A DNA stretch of 64,000 nt from NCBI RefSeq assembly GCF_007830125.1, contig NZ_VLLG01000002.1:1496550-1560549 (forward strand), given 5' to 3'. This document shows positions 17,713 through 26,201 of this stretch, in pieces. Source of the stretch: Chitinophaga japonensis (GTDB taxonomy: Bacteria > Bacteroidota > Bacteroidia > Chitinophagales > Chitinophagaceae). Position 1 is the first letter of the stretch; each line of letters starts with the position of its first letter. Under the pieces are notes generated by a model. That model was given only the letters and a program-made list of their open reading frames with translations. It was not told the origin of the DNA and made no database searches. A program made the translations under genes and the position numbers.

Positions 17713-19074
17713 ATGAAGTATTTAGCTAAATATATATCCATTGCCTTCCTCTTCTTTATACTGCTATCCTGCAACAAGAAGCTGGATGTGGAGCCCGGCA
17801 CCAGCATTGTGCCCGAGCAGATCACCAATGAGGCCGATGTGGAAGCCGTAATACTGGGCAACTACAAGTCACTGCAGCACTTCAGCGCCTTTGGCGAGCG
17901 TTATATCCTGATCCCTGACATGCTGGTGGACGCAAAGCTGAGCTTTGTAGGAACGTTTATTCCTTACAGCGAGATACTCAGGAAGCAGCAGGATAAAACT
18001 TCCAGTATTGCGGAGGGCATCTGGAACCGGGGCTACCAGCTCATTAATACGTCCAACCTGGCTTTGAGCAAAATGGACCTGGTTTCTGATGATAACAAGG
18101 CCGCGTTTACCGCCGAAGCCAAATTTATACGGGGCATTACCTATTTCATGCTGGGCGGGCTGTTTGGCAAGCCCTACTCCGCCGGCAACATCACTACCAA
18201 TGAAGCCGTACCGCTGGTGCTGGAGCCGGTGCTGAACAGCTCGGATCTGGCTACGGGCAATAAACCCAGGGCCACGGTGGATGCCGTATACAAGCAGGTG
18301 ATCGAAGACCTGCAGGATGCCGCCGCCAACCTGCCGGCGGACAACGGCGCCCGGGCCAATAAATTTGCCGCCTATGCATTCCTGGCCAGGGTATATATGG
18401 CGCAGGGCAATTATGCGGAGGCTGCAGCAGCGGCCAATATGGTGATAACAGAAGGTAATTTTACCCTTGCTACGTCTTTTGATATGGCCTTCAACAATGC
18501 GGCTAACTCACCCGAAGACGTGTTTGCCATCCAGCAGAATGAGCAGAGCAATGCGGGGGTAAATAACAACGGGCTCACCACTTTTTTTGCCGCCTCCCCC
18601 ACCGGGAGAGGGGATGTGCAGGTAGACCCCACCATTGCAGACCTGTATGAGGACGGGGATATCCGTAAAACATATTTTTATGAGGGGGAGAGCATTACCG
18701 GCGCCCAGGGCAGCTATACACGCAAATGGGAAAAACGTTACAGCGTTATTCCCGTAGTGCGCCTGGCTGAAATGTACCTGACCCGTGCAGAAGCCAACTT
18801 CCGCAATAGCTCCGCCATTGGCGACACGCCGCTGAATGATATCAATGCCGTGCGCGACAGGTCTAATGCCACAGCGAAGGTTACGCTGGCAGAAGATGAT
18901 TTTATAGCAGAAAGGTTCCGTGAGCTGGCCTTTGAAGGCGACCGCTACTGGACCGTAAAGCGCCTGCGCCTGGATGTAGGCAGCCGGCCTTATGATGATG
19001 ACAAGCTGATATTGCCTATTCCCCAGCGGGAAAGGGATGTAAACAGCCAGCTTACGCAGAACAGCGGGTATTAA
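17713..19074 (+). CDS. susD: SusD/RagB family nutrient-binding lipoprotein
   Basis: The gene begins 15 bases after susC and encodes the surface lipoprotein lid of the SusCD complex (453 residues). The lipoprotein signal is MKYLAKYISIAFLFFILLSC with NKKLDVEPGT after the cysteine. Typical SusD segments are YQLINTSNLALSKMD, AEAKFIRGITYFMLGGLFGKPY, TVDAVYKQVIEDLQDAAANLP, ARVYMAQGNYAEAAAAANMVI, VVRLAEMYLTRAEANFR, FIAERFRELAFEGDRYWTVKR and the final ILPIPQRERDVNSQLTQNSGY. It is shorter than many SusD proteins (about 500 residues or more), which suggests a small or non-glycan ligand (inference). Confidence 0.95.
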   Translation: MKYLAKYISIAFLFFILLSCNKKLDVEPGTSIVPEQITNEADVEAVILGNYKSLQHFSAFGERYILIPDMLVDAKLSFVGTFIPYSEILRKQQDKTSSIAEGIWNRGYQLINTSNLALSKMDLVSDDNKAAFTAEAKFIRGITYFMLGGLFGKPYSAGNITTNEAVPLVLEPVLNSSDLATGNKPRATVDAVYKQVIEDLQDAAANLPADNGARANKFAAYAFLARVYMAQGNYAEAAAAANMVITEGNFTLATSFDMAFNNAANSPEDVFAIQQNEQSNAGVNNNGLTTFFAASPTGRGDVQVDPTIADLYEDGDIRKTYFYEGESITGAQGSYTRKWEKRYSVIPVVRLAEMYLTRAEANFRNSSAIGDTPLNDINAVRDRSNATAKVTLAEDDFIAERFRELAFEGDRYWTVKRLRLDVGSRPYDDDKLILPIPQRERDVNSQLTQNSGY

Positions 19075-19098
19075 TTAGTAGTAAATTATATATAAACA

Positions 19099-19148
19099 AG
19101 CAGGCTTCCTGCCGGGGCCGGCCAATACTGGCCGGCCTCCTGCTTTTT
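19099..19148 (+). terminator. Terminator after susD
   Basis: The outer AGCAGG (19099-19104) and CCTGCT close an inner GC-rich stem formed by two GGCCGGCC blocks, and TTTTT follows. It separates the susCD message from the ribosomal cluster. Confidence 0.8.
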
Positions 19149-19291
19149 GCCGGGCCCGTTATCGCCCGCCCACCCGGCATTTTATCGTATGTTGAAAACT
19201 TTTTGCCAAAAATTTTATTGAAAACCAGTTTGTTACAAAGGTGTCTTGTAAAAAACAGCCTGGATTTCATGGTTATTCCAACCCAACTACT

Positions 19292-19319
19292 TAGCTTTGC
19301 ACTCCCGATTTTTCGGGAT
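19292..19319 (+). promoter_or_regulatory. rplM promoter and short leader hairpin
   Basis: TAGCTTTG (19292-19299) matches TAnnTTTG. Right at the expected RNA start, TCCCGA (19303-19308) and TCGGGA (19314-19319) form a small perfect hairpin. The gene starts 35 bases later. A leader hairpin ahead of a ribosomal-protein operon may be an autoregulatory site, but it is too short to name. Confidence 0.5.
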
Positions 19320-19353
19320 AATTATTTACCGACGTAAATTTTATCTAATAAAA

Positions 19354-19797
19354 ATGAACACCTTAAGTTACAAAACCAAATCGGCCAACGAGGCTTCTGT
19401 AAAGCGCGACTGGTACATAGTAGATGCTACCAACCTGACGCTGGGACGTATGAGCGCCAAGATTGCCGCCATCCTGAGAGGTAAGAACAAGCCTTACTAC
19501 ACGCCTCATACCGACTGTGGTGATTATATTATCGTGATCAATGCTGAGAAAGTGATCCTCACCGGTAATAAACTGAACGAAAAGGAATACCAGACCTACT
19601 CCGGTTATCCCGGTGGTCAGAAAAGGGAGCTGGCAAAAGACCTGCTCCGCCGTCGTCCGGAAACGGTGATAGAAAGGGCTGTAAAAGGCATGCTGCCTAA
19701 GAACCGCCTGGGCCGTAAAATGTACAAGAAACTGTTTACATACGCCGGGGCTGAGCATCCGCATGCAGCGCAGAAACCGCAAACTTTAACTTTCTAA
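19354..19797 (+). CDS. rplM: 50S ribosomal protein L13
   Basis: The start is ATG 19354 ([20 protein letters not shown]); the 19 residues before it are leader read-through and include the promoter. The 147-residue protein carries the L13 motifs [54 protein letters not shown] and [23 protein letters not shown]. It is an early-assembly protein of the large subunit. rpsI follows after 14 bases, as in most bacteria. Confidence 0.97.
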   Translation: MNTLSYKTKSANEASVKRDWYIVDATNLTLGRMSAKIAAILRGKNKPYYTPHTDCGDYIIVINAEKVILTGNKLNEKEYQTYSGYPGGQKRELAKDLLRRRPETVIERAVKGMLPKNRLGRKMYKKLFTYAGAEHPHAAQKPQTLTF

Positions 19798-19811
19798 TTC
19801 TTCTTTGATAC

Positions 19812-20201
19812 ATGGAAAAGCAAAAAAATACCATTGGTCGTCGTAAAGAAGCTGTTGCCCGTGTTTATGTAAGCAAGGGTACCGGTAACATTACCGTGAA
19901 CGACAAGGATTATAAAACATATTTTTCGCTCATCTACCTGCAGAACCAGGTAGAGCTGCCGTTCAAAACCATTGACGCGCTGGATAAATTTGACGTGAAG
20001 GTGAATGCAGCCGGCGGCGGTATCAAAGGCCAGGCAGAAGCCGTGAAGCTGGGTATTGCCCGTGCGCTGTGCGAGATCAATCCTGATTTCCGCCCTGCCC
20101 TGAAAGCAGCAAGCCTGCTGACCCGCGACCCGAGAGCTGTGGAACGTAAGAAACCTGGTAAACGTAAAGCGAGAAGAAGCTTCCAGTTCTCTAAACGCTA
20201 G
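19812..20201 (+). CDS. rpsI: 30S ribosomal protein S9
   Basis: S9 (129 residues) shows the family N-terminus TIGRRKEAVARVYVSKGTGNITVN, the glycine loop AAGGGIKGQAEAVKLGIARAL and the basic tail DPRAVERKKPGKRKARRSFQFSKR, which reaches the P-site tRNA in the ribosome. It is cotranscribed with rplM. rpsB follows after 64 bases containing AT-rich TTAGCTATTAGCTAATT words. Confidence 0.97.
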   Translation: MEKQKNTIGRRKEAVARVYVSKGTGNITVNDKDYKTYFSLIYLQNQVELPFKTIDALDKFDVKVNAAGGGIKGQAEAVKLGIARALCEINPDFRPALKAASLLTRDPRAVERKKPGKRKARRSFQFSKR

Positions 20202-20265
20202 TATGTGGGAACTATTAGCTATTAGCTAATTATTTATTGATCCTTATTAACAGAGTATAATAAAC

Positions 20266-21213
20266 ATGGAAAATAATACCTCATTGCAGCAGCAGTTACT
20301 GGAGGCAGGTGTTCACTTCGGTCACCTGAAGAAAAAATGGAACCCGAAGATGCTGCCATACATCTTCGCCGAAAAGAAAGGTATTCATATCATTGATCTG
20401 AATAAAACCGTGGAAGGCCTGCAGGAAGCCGCAGCCGCCCTGAAGTCCATTGCCAAGAGCGGTAAGAAGATCATGTTCGTTGCTACCAAAAAGCAGGCGA
20501 AGGAAATTGTAGCGGAAGCTGCCAAGCGTGTGAACATGCCTTACGTGACCGAAAGGTGGCTGGGCGGCATGCTGACCAACTTTGCCACTATCCGCAAGAG
20601 CGTGAAGAAAATGCAGAGCATTGAGAAAATGCTGGCAGACGGCACTTTTGACAACATTACCAAGAAAGAGCGCCTGACCTTAAGCCGTGACAAAGAGAAA
20701 ATGGAGAAAGTACTGGGCGGTATTTCCCAACTGGCCCGTGTACCGGCTGCCCTGTTCATGGTAGATATCAGCCATGAGCACATTGCACTGGCAGAAGCCC
20801 GTCGACTGGGTATCTCTACCTTTGGTATGGTGGACACCAACTCCGATCCTACCAAAGTGGACTTTGCGATCCCCTCTAACGACGATGCTACCAAGTCTAT
20901 CGCTATCGTTACCAACTATATTGCAGCCGCTATTGCAGAAGGGCTGGCTGAAAGGGCTACCGAGAAAACAGACGAGGTAGTGGAAGAGGAAGAAGCAGAC
21001 AACAAAGCACTGCGCTTTGAGCTGGAAGGCGGAGAAGACCGTGAAAGAAACCGCAGGGGCGGACCCGGCGGTGGCGGCAGAGGCCCCGGTAAAGGTGGCC
21101 CCGGTGGTGGTGGCAGACCTGGTGGCGGCGGCAGATCCGGCGGCGGCCAGCGTCGTCCTTCCGGTGCCGGTGGTAACAGGCCCGGTGGCAACAGGCCCGG
21201 CGGACCCAGATAA
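20266..21213 (+). CDS. rpsB: 30S ribosomal protein S2 with Gly/Arg-rich C-terminal extension
   Basis: Residues 1-235 are a normal S2: [79 protein letters not shown] and [20 protein letters not shown]. The protein then continues for about 65 residues in an acidic stretch ([10 protein letters not shown]) followed by a low-complexity Gly-Pro-Arg tail with repeated GGPGGGGR- and NRPGG-like words. Most bacterial S2 proteins end near 230-260 residues. The tail is probably disordered and exposed, and may bind RNA (inference). tsf follows, the usual rpsB-tsf-pyrH order. Confidence 0.95.
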   Translation: MENNTSLQQQLLEAGVHFGHLKKKWNPKMLPYIFAEKKGIHIIDLNKTVEGLQEAAAALKSIAKSGKKIMFVATKKQAKEIVAEAAKRVNMPYVTERWLGGMLTNFATIRKSVKKMQSIEKMLADGTFDNITKKERLTLSRDKEKMEKVLGGISQLARVPAALFMVDISHEHIALAEARRLGISTFGMVDTNSDPTKVDFAIPSNDDATKSIAIVTNYIAAAIAEGLAERATEKTDEVVEEEEADNKALRFELEGGEDRERNRRGGPGGGGRGPGKGGPGGGGRPGGGGRSGGGQRRPSGAGGNRPGGNRPGGPR

Positions 21214-21232
21214 GCATAACGTACCTCATTAA

Positions 21233-21310
21233 ATTAACATTACGAATTACGTACCCTGTTGGCCATCTCGCCAACGCAGTCGTAATTCGTAATTGTTAAT
21301 AATACCTTTG
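21233..21310 (+). repeat. Palindromic gap (ATTACGAATTACG type) and tsf promoter
   Basis: ATTAACATTACGAATTACG (21233-21251) and its near reverse complement (21281-21300) flank an inner GTTGGC/GCCAAC stem (21258-21275). Directly after it TACCTTTG (21303-21310) fits a TAnnTTTG -7 box. The hairpin may reduce read-through from rpsB while tsf gets its own promoter. Confidence 0.75.
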
Positions 21311-21336
21311 TAAACTTTAAAACTATTTTATAAGCC

Positions 21337-22161
21337 ATGGCAACAATCACAGCCGCTGATGTAAACAAACTGCGTCAGCAAACTGGAGCAGGTATGATGG
21401 ACTGCAGAAAGGCACTGGTAGAAAGTGACGGTGATTTTGAAAAAGCAGTGGATTACCTGCGCAAAAAAGGACAGAAAGTAGCGGCCCTGCGTTCCGACCG
21501 TGAAACCAAAGAGGGCGTGATCATCGCTAAAACTACAGCCGACAACACCTCCGGTGTAATTGTAGGACTGAGCTGCGAGACCGACTTTGTGGCCAAAAAC
21601 GAAGACTTTATACAATTTGCCCAGTCTATTGTAGACCTGGCGCTTTCCAATGGCGTTAAATCCATAGAAGAGCTGGGCGCTGCCGCGCTGGACGGCGCTA
21701 CCGTAGCTGACAAGGTGAACGACCAGGTAGCCAAGATCGGTGAAAAGATCACCCTCAGCAAATTTGAGAAGGTGGACGCTGCCGCCGTAACCGCCTACAT
21801 ACATGGTAACTACCGTATGGGCGTACTGGTTGGTTTCTCCAAACCCGTAACAGAAGAAGTAGGTAAGGACGTAGCCATGCAGATCGCAGCAATGAACCCC
21901 ATTGCCGTGGATGCTGACAGCGTGCCCGCCGAGCTGGTAGCCCGTGAAAAGGAAATTGCCGTAGAGCAGGTAAAGGCAGAAGGCAAACCCGCTGAAATGG
22001 CAGAGAAAATTGCCATGGGCAAGGTAAATAAGTTCTTTAAGGAAAGCACCCTGTTACAGCAGGCTTTCGTAAAGGACAGCAACAAAACCGTAGCAGATTA
22101 CCTGAAATCAGTAGCTGCTGACCTGACGGTAACCGGCTTCAAGCGCATTGCACTAGGATAA
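21337..22161 (+). CDS. tsf: Translation elongation factor Ts
   Basis: EF-Ts recycles EF-Tu-GDP in the cytosol. The 274-residue protein has the UBA-like N-terminus ITAADVNKLRQQTGAGMMDCRKAL with the TGAGMMDCKKAL-type signature, the core contact motif VIVGLSCETDFVAKNEDF, and the C-terminal YIHGNYRMGVLVGFSK, ALNP-like AAMNPIAVD and LLQQAFVKDSNKTVADYL segments. It lies between rpsB and pyrH with its own probable promoter and terminator. Confidence 0.97.
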   Translation: MATITAADVNKLRQQTGAGMMDCRKALVESDGDFEKAVDYLRKKGQKVAALRSDRETKEGVIIAKTTADNTSGVIVGLSCETDFVAKNEDFIQFAQSIVDLALSNGVKSIEELGAAALDGATVADKVNDQVAKIGEKITLSKFEKVDAAAVTAYIHGNYRMGVLVGFSKPVTEEVGKDVAMQIAAMNPIAVDADSVPAELVAREKEIAVEQVKAEGKPAEMAEKIAMGKVNKFFKESTLLQQAFVKDSNKTVADYLKSVAADLTVTGFKRIALG

Positions 22162-22180
22162 GCATAAAACCTGTGAAAAA

Positions 22181-22210
22181 GGAGAGAATAGAAATTCTCT
22201 CCTTTTTTTT
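22181..22210 (+). terminator. Terminator after tsf
   Basis: GGAGAGAAT and ATTCTCTCC form a perfect 9-bp stem over four bases, followed by eight T. Confidence 0.93.
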
Positions 22211-22271
22211 GTGCATATACCTGTATATTTATCTTATTAACTAACCATCTTCTACAATTTTTTTTTGCGTC

Positions 22272-22985
22272 ATGTTGCCAAAGTATAAGCGTATTTTGCT
22301 CAAGCTGAGCGGTGAGTCCCTGATGGGCGACGGTAATTATGGTATTGATCCGAAAGTAATAACCCATTATGCGTATGATATTAAATCCGTTACGGACCTG
22401 GGCGTACAGGTGGCCATCGTGATTGGCGGAGGTAATATCTACCGGGGAATGAACGAAGCGGAAACAGGGATTGAAAGAGCACAAGGCGATTATATGGGCA
22501 TGCTGGCAACCGTTATAAACGGTATGGCAATGCAAAGCGGCCTGGAGAAAGTGGGATTGTACACCCGCCTGCAATCCGCCATTAAAATGGAACAGATCGC
22601 CGAGCCGTATATACGCCGCCGTGCCATCCGCCACCTCGAAAAGGGCCGCGTGGTGATATTCGGCGCCGGCACCGGCAATCCCTACTTTACTACCGATACG
22701 GCCGCCTCCCTGCGCGCTATAGAGATACAGGCCGATGTGATCCTGAAAGGCACCCGGGTGGACGGCATCTATACCGCGGATCCTGAAAAGGACAGCTCGG
22801 CAACCCGCTTTGAGTCCATCACCTTTGCGGAAGTATACCAGAAATCACTGAACGTAATGGATATGACGGCCTTTACGCTTTGCCAGGAAAACAAGCTGCC
22901 GATCATTGTTTTTGATATGAATAAGCCCGGTAACCTGCTGCAGGTGATCATGGGCAAGAATGTGGGAACGCTGGTTTCCGGATGA
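22272..22985 (+). CDS. pyrH: Uridylate kinase (UMP kinase)
   Basis: PyrH phosphorylates UMP to UDP in pyrimidine nucleotide synthesis. The 237-residue protein has the amino-acid-kinase motifs [96 protein letters not shown] and a C-terminal [17 protein letters not shown]. It is cytosolic. It comes after the tsf terminator, so a promoter of its own is expected in the AT-rich 60 bases upstream. frr, which often follows, is absent; a dispersed palindrome and a convergent gene come next. Confidence 0.96.
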   Translation: MLPKYKRILLKLSGESLMGDGNYGIDPKVITHYAYDIKSVTDLGVQVAIVIGGGNIYRGMNEAETGIERAQGDYMGMLATVINGMAMQSGLEKVGLYTRLQSAIKMEQIAEPYIRRRAIRHLEKGRVVIFGAGTGNPYFTTDTAASLRAIEIQADVILKGTRVDGIYTADPEKDSSATRFESITFAEVYQKSLNVMDMTAFTLCQENKLPIIVFDMNKPGNLLQVIMGKNVGTLVSG

Positions 22986-22993
22986 TCTTATTT

Positions 22994-23080
22994 ATGTGCG
23001 GATGTGCAGATATGCAAATGTGCAGATGCCTGTAGCGAAACACTTTCATTTGCACATCCGCATATCTGCACATTCGCACA
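22994..23080. repeat. Dispersed palindromic repeat, family 1, copy 2
   Basis: The left arm (22994-23028) has the same word order as copy 1. The right arm (23047-23080) uses the words in a slightly different order (TTTGCACATCCGCATATCTG then CACATTCGCACATTA), so the arms have diverged. It again fills a gap between convergent genes. Confidence 0.9.
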
Positions 23081-24214
23081 TTACTTTGAGTAGTCTTCCT
23101 TCAACACTTCCCTGATCCGCTCGTAAGGCACAAACAGGCTGATCTGCCCCAGTGCATAGGCGCCTATTTCATACGGCGTGTAGCTGAACACCACTCCTTT
23201 ATTGGTCAGTATAAAATTATCGTTGGGCTCAATCTTGTCCACCATCAGCATCTGCTGCAGGGATTCGCCGTTGGGCATGCGGTAGGCTTTGCGGAAGGCC
23301 AGGCCCAGCTCCCTGGTCAGCGCCGTTTTATAATTCCCCTTAAACACATCTGCTACTTTCAGCACCTTTTGCCTGTCAAGGTCCAGTACCTGGTAGCTGG
23401 CGCCGCCATTGCCATGCGCGCCGCCGGTAAATTCATAGCCGGCGTATTCCAGCACCAGCAGGGGGTATTGGTTCCACACTACCTTCATATCTGCATCGGA
23501 TGTCCAGTTCCAGGAAGCGTTCATGGTTTCATCATTCAGCCCGGAGGTATCCATGCCGGCAATACTGCCCTTGTAGGCGGTGAGGAAGGAATCTATGTTC
23601 CTTTTTACAAACTGCTGCGGCGCCGGGGTACTATTGCCGTTTACGATGGCAGACTTTATGAAGTCCGCCATGCGCTCATTGTTGGCGGCTGCCGGCCACA
23701 GGATGCTGTTGGTAGCGGTGCCTGTGGGAGACTGCTCCCTGCCGGGCAGCAAAGGGGTGGAATCCCGTGCGTAAAATACGTCCAAACGTATGGCGCCATC
23801 AAAATCAGGCTTCAGCGTAAAGGGATAGGAGGTGCCGCCGCCGCGCCAGGTGCCGCTAAAGCCCGTTTCAGGGTCCAGCTTGCCTTTGAAGGTGATCTCG
23901 TCGTCGCCGCGGCTGTTTTCGTATAAGGTTACCTGTTGCTCATACTCCGGGCTGCCCCAGATATCGATGGGGGCGCCTACTTTGTCATAGCAGTAATAGC
24001 CGCGGAATATGGACGGGCCTGTTTTAACCAGGTGCATGGTTACCGGCTGTTCGCCCACGGTGCCCTTTAGCCGCAGGTAGTAGTAGGGGGAGGCGGTTGC
24101 CTGGCCCGGTATGGCCGTGCTGTCTGCTCCTTTATCGTCCTTTTGTTCTTTGCTGCCTGGCTGGCAGGCCGCAAAGCCGGCGGCCAGCAGGAGGAATAGT
24201 AAGTATTTGTTCAT
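23081..24214 (-). CDS. DUF3298-type (RsiV-like) lipoprotein
   Basis: From ATG 24214 the 377-residue protein begins with a lipoprotein signal MNKYLLFLLLAAGFAAC followed by QPGSKEQKDDKG. The second half has the DUF4163/DUF3298 signature: NASWNWTSDADMKVVW, LLVLEYAGYEFTGGAHGNGG, SYQVLDLDRQKVLKVADVFKG, NFILTNKGVVFSYTPYEIGAYALGQ (in parts) and VPYERIREVL. This domain occurs in RsiV anti-sigma proteins and in PdaC, where it binds lysozyme or peptidoglycan-related ligands. Here there is no sigma factor nearby, so it is probably a stand-alone envelope lipoprotein. The first 150 residues look like a separate beta-rich region. Confidence 0.78.
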   Translation of the reverse strand: MNKYLLFLLLAAGFAACQPGSKEQKDDKGADSTAIPGQATASPYYYLRLKGTVGEQPVTMHLVKTGPSIFRGYYCYDKVGAPIDIWGSPEYEQQVTLYENSRGDDEITFKGKLDPETGFSGTWRGGGTSYPFTLKPDFDGAIRLDVFYARDSTPLLPGREQSPTGTATNSILWPAAANNERMADFIKSAIVNGNSTPAPQQFVKRNIDSFLTAYKGSIAGMDTSGLNDETMNASWNWTSDADMKVVWNQYPLLVLEYAGYEFTGGAHGNGGASYQVLDLDRQKVLKVADVFKGNYKTALTRELGLAFRKAYRMPNGESLQQMLMVDKIEPNDNFILTNKGVVFSYTPYEIGAYALGQISLFVPYERIREVLKEDYSK

Positions 24215-24273
24215 ATGCATCCGGATGTTGAACAGGTACAATTTTACAAATAATTATTTTCACCGTTCATTAA

Positions 24274-24281
24274 TACCTTTG
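24274..24281 (+). promoter_or_regulatory. -7 box of pdxH
   Basis: TACCTTTG fits TAnnTTTG exactly and lies 22 bases before the chosen pdxH start. No good -33 box is seen 19-21 bases upstream. Confidence 0.5.
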
Positions 24282-24302
24282 TTAACAATAAAACAAGGGG
24301 TT

Positions 24303-24950
24303 ATGTTGAATAAACAAGTAGCAGATCTGCGGAAGGACTATCGCCTGGCCTCACTGGATGAAAGCGAGGTAGCGGAAAGCCCGGTGCAACAATTTGAAAA
24401 ATGGTGGCAGGATGCCATTAACAGCCAACTGGAAGAGCCCAATACCATGACCCTGGCTACCAGTACGCCGGACGGACGCCCGTCTGCCCGCATTGTACTG
24501 TTAAAAAGCTTTGACCAGGACGGTTTTATGTTCTTTACCAATTACGAAAGCCGGAAAGGCCGGGAGATGGCGGCCAACCCGCACGTGAGCCTGCTGTTCT
24601 TCTGGCAGGAGCTGGAGCGGCAGGTACGTATAGACGGTGTGGTTAGCAAAACATCTGCGGCCGTCAGCGATGCATATTATGATTCGCGGCCGATGGGAAG
24701 CCGTATTGGCGCTATTGCCTCACCGCAAAGCCAGGTAATACCGCACCGCAGCTTCCTGGAAGCACAGGTGAGCATGCTGGCGGAAAAGTATGTGCTGGAT
24801 GCGCCGGCACGCCCGGAGCACTGGGGCGGATATATTGTGAAGCCTGCCCTGGTGGAGTTCTGGCAGGGGCGGAGCAACCGCCTGCATGACAGGATACAGT
24901 ATACACTAACGGAAACGGGTAGCTGGAAAATAGAACGGCTGGCACCCTAA
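24303..24950 (+). CDS. pdxH: Pyridoxamine 5'-phosphate oxidase
   Basis: PdxH oxidises pyridoxamine/pyridoxine 5'-phosphate to pyridoxal 5'-phosphate using FMN. ATG 24303 gives a 215-residue protein of the usual length; the frame extends upstream across the promoter, which argues against an earlier start. Motifs: LRKDYRLASLDESEVAESPV, QFEKWWQDAINSQLEEPN, MTLATSTPDGRPSARIVLLK, GFMFFTNYESRKGREMAANP, FFWQELERQVRIDG, YYDSRPMGSRIGAIASPQS and the C-terminal WGGYIVKPALVEFWQGRSNRLHDR region with ERLAP at the very end. Confidence 0.95.
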   Translation: MLNKQVADLRKDYRLASLDESEVAESPVQQFEKWWQDAINSQLEEPNTMTLATSTPDGRPSARIVLLKSFDQDGFMFFTNYESRKGREMAANPHVSLLFFWQELERQVRIDGVVSKTSAAVSDAYYDSRPMGSRIGAIASPQSQVIPHRSFLEAQVSMLAEKYVLDAPARPEHWGGYIVKPALVEFWQGRSNRLHDRIQYTLTETGSWKIERLAP

Positions 24951-24953
24951 TGA

Positions 24954-25053
24954 ATGTAAAATTTCAAATGTAAAATGTTAAATGTAAAAGTCGGGAATGC
25001 GTACTTCCACTAACTTTTACATTTTACATTTGAAATTTTACATTTAGCATTTT
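24954..25053. repeat. Long short-word hairpin (AAATGTAAAA type), copy 1
   Basis: The left arm (24954-24992) is built of AATGTAAAATTTCAAATG-like words, and the right arm (25013-25053) is its near reverse complement. It fills the gap between convergent pdxH and THX. A related element is at 59893-60009. Confidence 0.85.
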
Positions 25054-25054
25054 A

Positions 25055-25171
25055 TTACCCTTTCTTCTCTGCCTTGGCAGCAGCAGCTTTCTTGGGTTTG
25101 GCAGGTCTTGACTTGCCGAAAGATTTGTTAGAGATCTTACCTCTTTTGGTTTTGATATCTCCTCTACCCAT
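25055..25171 (-). CDS. 30S ribosomal protein THX
   Basis: From ATG 25171 the gene encodes only 38 residues: MGRGDIKTKRGKISNKSFGK followed by a Lys/Ala/Pro-rich tail. The first 25 residues are the hallmark of bTHX, a tiny very basic protein that sits in the head of the small subunit in Thermus and in many Bacteroidota. The 22 codons upstream of this ATG are open but have no THX similarity. HU lies upstream on the same strand, with a terminator between them, so THX should have its own promoter. Confidence 0.9.
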   Translation of the reverse strand: MGRGDIKTKRGKISNKSFGKSRPAKPKKAAAAKAEKKG

Positions 25172-25269
25172 TGTAATGAAGTTTTCGGTTTTATAATCTG
25201 CGCCTGTAGCAGCGCTATTCAGGCGCAAATTACACAATTCATGTAATTTGTGGTGGTATACCTGGGGAC

Positions 25270-25303
25270 AAAAAAAAGCAAGAAACAGAATTGTTCCTTG
25301 CTT
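25270..25303 (-). terminator. Terminator of the HU gene
   Basis: On the minus strand AAGCAAGGAAC pairs with GTTTCTTGCTT (one G-U pair) over five bases and continues into eight T. Confidence 0.9.
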
Positions 25304-25323
25304 GAATAAGTTGTGCTAACTGA

Positions 25324-25593
25324 TTAGAGCTTGTCGGACAGTGCCTTACCAGCTTTGAATTTAGCAACTTTTTTAGCTTTGATCTTGATGATTTGGCCGG
25401 TCTGCGGGTTTCTACCATTACGAGCAGCACGCTTAGATACAGAGAAGGTACCGAAACCAACCAGGGTTACTTTACCACCTTTTTTCAGTGAATCAGCAAC
25501 AGCTTTGGTAAAGGAATCCAGCGCGTCGTTAGCTTGGGTTTTGGTGATACCAGCATCTTTTGCCAGTTTGTCGATTAATTCGGCTTTGTTCAT
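25324..25593 (-). CDS. hup: HU family DNA-binding protein
   Basis: The 89-residue protein is a standard HU: MNKAELIDKLAKDAGITKTQ, the dimer helices, VTLVGFGTFSVSKRAARNGR and the arm motif RNPQTGQIIKIKAKKVAKFK (residues 59-78) that bends DNA. HU compacts the nucleoid. It has one of the clearest promoters and terminators of the window and is therefore probably a highly expressed single-gene transcript. Confidence 0.96.
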   Translation of the reverse strand: MNKAELIDKLAKDAGITKTQANDALDSFTKAVADSLKKGGKVTLVGFGTFSVSKRAARNGRNPQTGQIIKIKAKKVAKFKAGKALSDKL

Positions 25594-25634
25594 AGTTAGT
25601 AAGATTTAACTAGTGAAAAAATGTTTGATGTGAG

Positions 25635-25665
25635 CAAATATAGCGCGTTTTATCAGATTACCAAA
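25635..25665 (-). promoter_or_regulatory. HU promoter, full -33/-7 match
   Basis: On the minus strand TTTG (25662-25665) is followed after 19 bases by TATATTTG (25635-25642). Both boxes and the spacing fit the Bacteroidota housekeeping consensus (TTTG, about 19-21 bases, TAnnTTTG). The leader would be about 35 bases. Confidence 0.8.
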
Positions 25666-25898
25666 TTTTTTACCCTGTCTTAAAATAAATTTTTATCGGC
25701 TGTAAGCTCCTGCTGGTAACGGTTACAGCAGATTGGCCCTTCCCCGGGCGTCCGCCGGCCGGCGCCTGTTTTACTTCAAAATCAGCCACTACAGCGGGTT
25801 TGATAGCAACCAGCTATTAAACGTATAGTTTCCCCGGGTATTGTGTCGGGGGCCTAATCCCTTGAAAACAGTGGATTTCCTGTGGATAAGTTTGGGCT
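25666..25898. other. Gap upstream of HU, no gene seen
   Basis: The 305 bases between HU and the DUF4286 gene hold the HU promoter, an imperfect hairpin CTGCTGGTAAC/GGTTACAGCAG (25710-25731), a GC-rich patch GCCGGCCGGCGCC and one perfect DnaA-box-like nonamer TGTGGATAA (25881-25889). One box alone does not make an origin. I see no coding potential. Confidence 0.5.
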
Positions 25899-26201
25899 TT
25901 ACACAACCTGCATAACGGTTCTGAAGGCCACAAAACGGTCGCCGAACTGCGTGTAGCTCTTCTGCCGCAGCAGGGGGGCATGCTCCTGCAGGTAGGTGTG
26001 ATAGTTCTCCAGGCTGTCTGTAAAATACTGCGCCACGTAGGTAGGGCCCTCTTCGTCGTCCTGCTCCAGCAGCCGGCATATGCGGTAGTCATGAAACAGC
26101 CCGGTAGCCATGATCTCCGGTATATGCGCTTCCTTCATCCACTGCAGCCAGCTTTCGTGGATGTCAGGGGTGATCTTGGTAGTAACGTTATATATGATCA
26201 T
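25899..26201 (-). CDS. DUF4286 family protein
   Basis: From ATG 26201 the gene encodes 100 residues beginning MIIYNVTTKITPDIHESWLQ, followed by MKEAHIPEIMATGLFHDYRI, YVAQYFTDSLENYHTYLQEH, LLRQKSYTQFGDRFVAFRTV. This fits DUF4286, a ferredoxin-like small protein common in Bacteroidota with unknown role. The start codon overlaps the xth stop (ATGA type), so the two are translationally coupled, which may hint at a link with DNA repair but could be chance. Confidence 0.85.
   Translation of the reverse strand: MIIYNVTTKITPDIHESWLQWMKEAHIPEIMATGLFHDYRICRLLEQDDEEGPTYVAQYFTDSLENYHTYLQEHAPLLRQKSYTQFGDRFVAFRTVMQVV

Noticed and set aside
25881..25889. DnaA-box-like TGTGGATAA near HU as a replication origin
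   Set aside because: A single box, with another lone copy at 63766-63774; no cluster, no dnaA or dnaN nearby.
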